Below are positions 6,025-6,657 of a stretch of 6,657 nt of DNA, piece after piece. Source of the DNA: Deltaproteobacteria bacterium (GTDB taxonomy: Bacteria; Desulfobacterota; Desulfobacteria; Desulfobacterales; Desulfatirhabdiaceae). The translations under genes were made by a program, and so were the position numbers. Under the pieces are notes generated by a model. It worked only from the letters and a program-made list of their open reading frames with translations, searched no databases and had not been told where the DNA came from. The stretch covers positions 1 through 6,657 of the forward strand of contig JAJYBO010000163.1 of NCBI GenBank assembly GCA_021778975.1, given 5' to 3'. The first letter of the stretch is position 1, and every line of letters begins with the position of its first letter.

Positions 6025-6436
6025 ATGCGTCCATGCCTGTCTGTCTCAATTCCTGTATCAGCCGGGAAAACTCAGGGGTTTTCACATAGCGGTCCATCGC
6101 AGCCTGATAATCAATCCACCGCCGCCAGCTTTCGAACCAGGCGTCGTTACGCCAGTAGCAGGCGGAATCGCCGCCGCCTTTGAGCCGGTGGATGAAATCT
6201 AAATATTCATCCGTACAACTGTCGCAAAGCCGGTATAGACACCCTACGGAATGGTCATGGTGAACATTGGCTTCGGGGGGTTGGGTGATATGAATGCCGC
6301 ACTTTTCGCATTTCTGCGAGCATCGGGTGCATTGCATCACTTTCTGCACCGCCACGATTTTTCGTTTTCGAAGCAGTGCGTCTTTCTTGCTTTGAGATAA
6401 CTGGAGTTTGGCGTCCAGGGGGATAATGTCTGCCAT
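6023..6436 (-). CDS. Uncharacterised Cys-rich, putative zinc/metal-binding protein
   Basis: I do not recognise a named family for this 137-residue soluble protein. After a basic N-terminal helix (about 16-33, KKDALLRKRKIVAVQKV), it has paired cysteines CTRC (C36, C39) and CEKC (C43, C46), then HHDH (59-62), C66 and CDSC (C71, C74). These could bind one or two zinc ions or an Fe-S cluster. The C-terminal half (about 95-137) is rich in Trp, Tyr and Arg and predicted helical (WFESWRRWIDYQAAMDRY). There is no signal peptide or membrane segment. The ATG (6436) follows AAGGA (6447-6443) by 6 bases, and a near-consensus promoter lies about 65 bases upstream, making it the first gene of the operon. 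It could be a regulator or accessory protein; no function can be assigned. Confidence 0.82.
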   Translation of the reverse strand: MADIIPLDAKLQLSQSKKDALLRKRKIVAVQKVMQCTRCSQKCEKCGIHITQPPEANVHHDHSVGCLYRLCDSCTDEYLDFIHRLKGGGDSACYWRNDAWFESWRRWIDYQAAMDRYVKTPEFSRLIQELRQTGMDA

Positions 6437-6499
6437 TGTGTTTCCTTGATGGTCTGCGGGCGTTCCTGAATAGGTGAAATCACTGATCCCATCGTGAAG

Positions 6500-6527
6500 G
6501 TTATACCATTTGTCTTCAGACTGTCAA
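6500..6527 (-). promoter_or_regulatory. Sigma70-type promoter with extended -10, for the five-gene hydrogenase operon
   Basis: Minus strand: a perfect -35 TTGACA (6527-6522), a 16-base spacer, and TATAAC as the -10 (6505-6500), preceded by TGG, giving an extended -10 (TGnTATAAC). Transcription should start near 6493, about 57 bases before the first ATG at 6436. It begins only 23 bases after the upstream gene's stop, which separates this operon from that gene. With only 4-base overlaps or a 9-base gap between the next five genes, it is the natural promoter for all of them. Confidence 0.72.
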
Positions 6528-6550
6528 TCACAACCGTTTGAGATCATCCA

Positions 6551-6657
6551 TCAGCGGGGATACATGCCTTTATTATATATATAATCGAAATAATAGCGGT
6601 AATAGGCTTCCGATTCCTTGTTGGCAGGCGCGTCTTCGGGCAGGGTATCTCGCTGGA
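6551..6657 (-). CDS. 3' end of an unrecognised protein gene (runs off the right edge)
   Basis: Only the last 34 codons and the TGA (6553-6551) are visible. The peptide is acidic then strongly aromatic, with DTLPEDAPANKESEAYY followed by RYYFDYIYNKGMYPR. The composition looks like genuine protein, and in this frame it reads openly through an AT-rich stretch. The other frame that is open here gives an Ile/Pro-rich chance-like peptide. Too little remains to name a family. The stop is 23 bases before the -35 of the next operon, and no hairpin terminator is visible between them. Confidence 0.55.
   Translation of the reverse strand, partial: QRDTLPEDAPANKESEAYYRYYFDYIYNKGMYPR

Noticed and set aside
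6472..6495. TCAC...GTGA inverted half-sites near the predicted transcription start
   Set aside because: The arms are only 4 bases long and do not extend, so they are not distinguishable from chance.
6337..6531. Minus-strand 64-codon frame overlapping the start of the Cys-rich gene
   Set aside because: Its start lies upstream of the -35 element, it has no evident ribosome site, and it overlaps the Cys-motif gene in another frame.
6528..6551. Seven-codon minus-strand ORF (MDDLKRL) overlapping the stop of the right-edge gene by one base
   Set aside because: It is very short, lies upstream of the promoter's start point and so is not a leader of the operon; chance is the simplest explanation.
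1..6657. CRISPR array, tRNA or rRNA genes, insertion sequence or phage genes
   Set aside because: No regularly spaced repeats, no tRNA-like cloverleaf sequence, and no transposase or integrase frames were seen on either strand.

Overview
This 6.66 kb window looks like the chromosome of an anaerobic, sulfate-reducer-type bacterium, most likely Desulfobacterota (Desulfobacterales-like). The reasons are an Mvh/Frh-type [NiFe] hydrogenase pair, a TusA protein with the CPQP and DCP...AWC signature, and a signalling protein with a Cys/Trp-rich N-terminus followed by HAMP-like repeats. The assignment rests on recognising protein families by eye, not on a search. Every supported gene lies on the minus strand, so the window reads from right to left.

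Layout from right to left. The 3' end of an unrecognised gene (6551-6657) stops just before a near-consensus extended -10 sigma70-type promoter (6527-6500). This promoter probably drives a compact five-gene operon: a Cys-rich putative zinc/metal-binding protein (6436-6023), TatA (6013-5828), a large MscS-family mechanosensitive channel with a signal peptide and a periplasmic coiled-coil region (5831-3303), a [NiFe] hydrogenase small subunit (3306-2347) and a [NiFe] hydrogenase large subunit (2350-956). The last four genes are joined by three 4-base stop/start overlaps (GTGA, GTGA, ATGA). After a 124-base gap with an inverted repeat comes a TusA-family sulfur carrier (831-610). An 81-base gap full of short palindromes follows, then the start of a Cys-rich HAMP-containing sensor protein (528 to beyond the left edge). 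This last gene has a GTG start.

The hydrogenase is the metabolic core. The large subunit keeps both Ni-binding CxxC pairs and the conserved acidic and arginine residues around the active site, so it looks catalytic. The small subunit has 15 cysteines, enough for three Fe-S clusters, and no Tat signal, so the enzyme should be cytoplasmic. The usual partners of such subunits (MvhD, HdrABC, diaphorase or F420 subunits) are not in the window. Instead the pair is translationally coupled to an MscS channel and TatA. The large subunit also ends exactly at the final histidine of its C-terminal DPCxxCxxH motif, leaving no peptide for a maturation protease to remove. These two points, and the neighbouring TusA gene, are the most unusual features seen.
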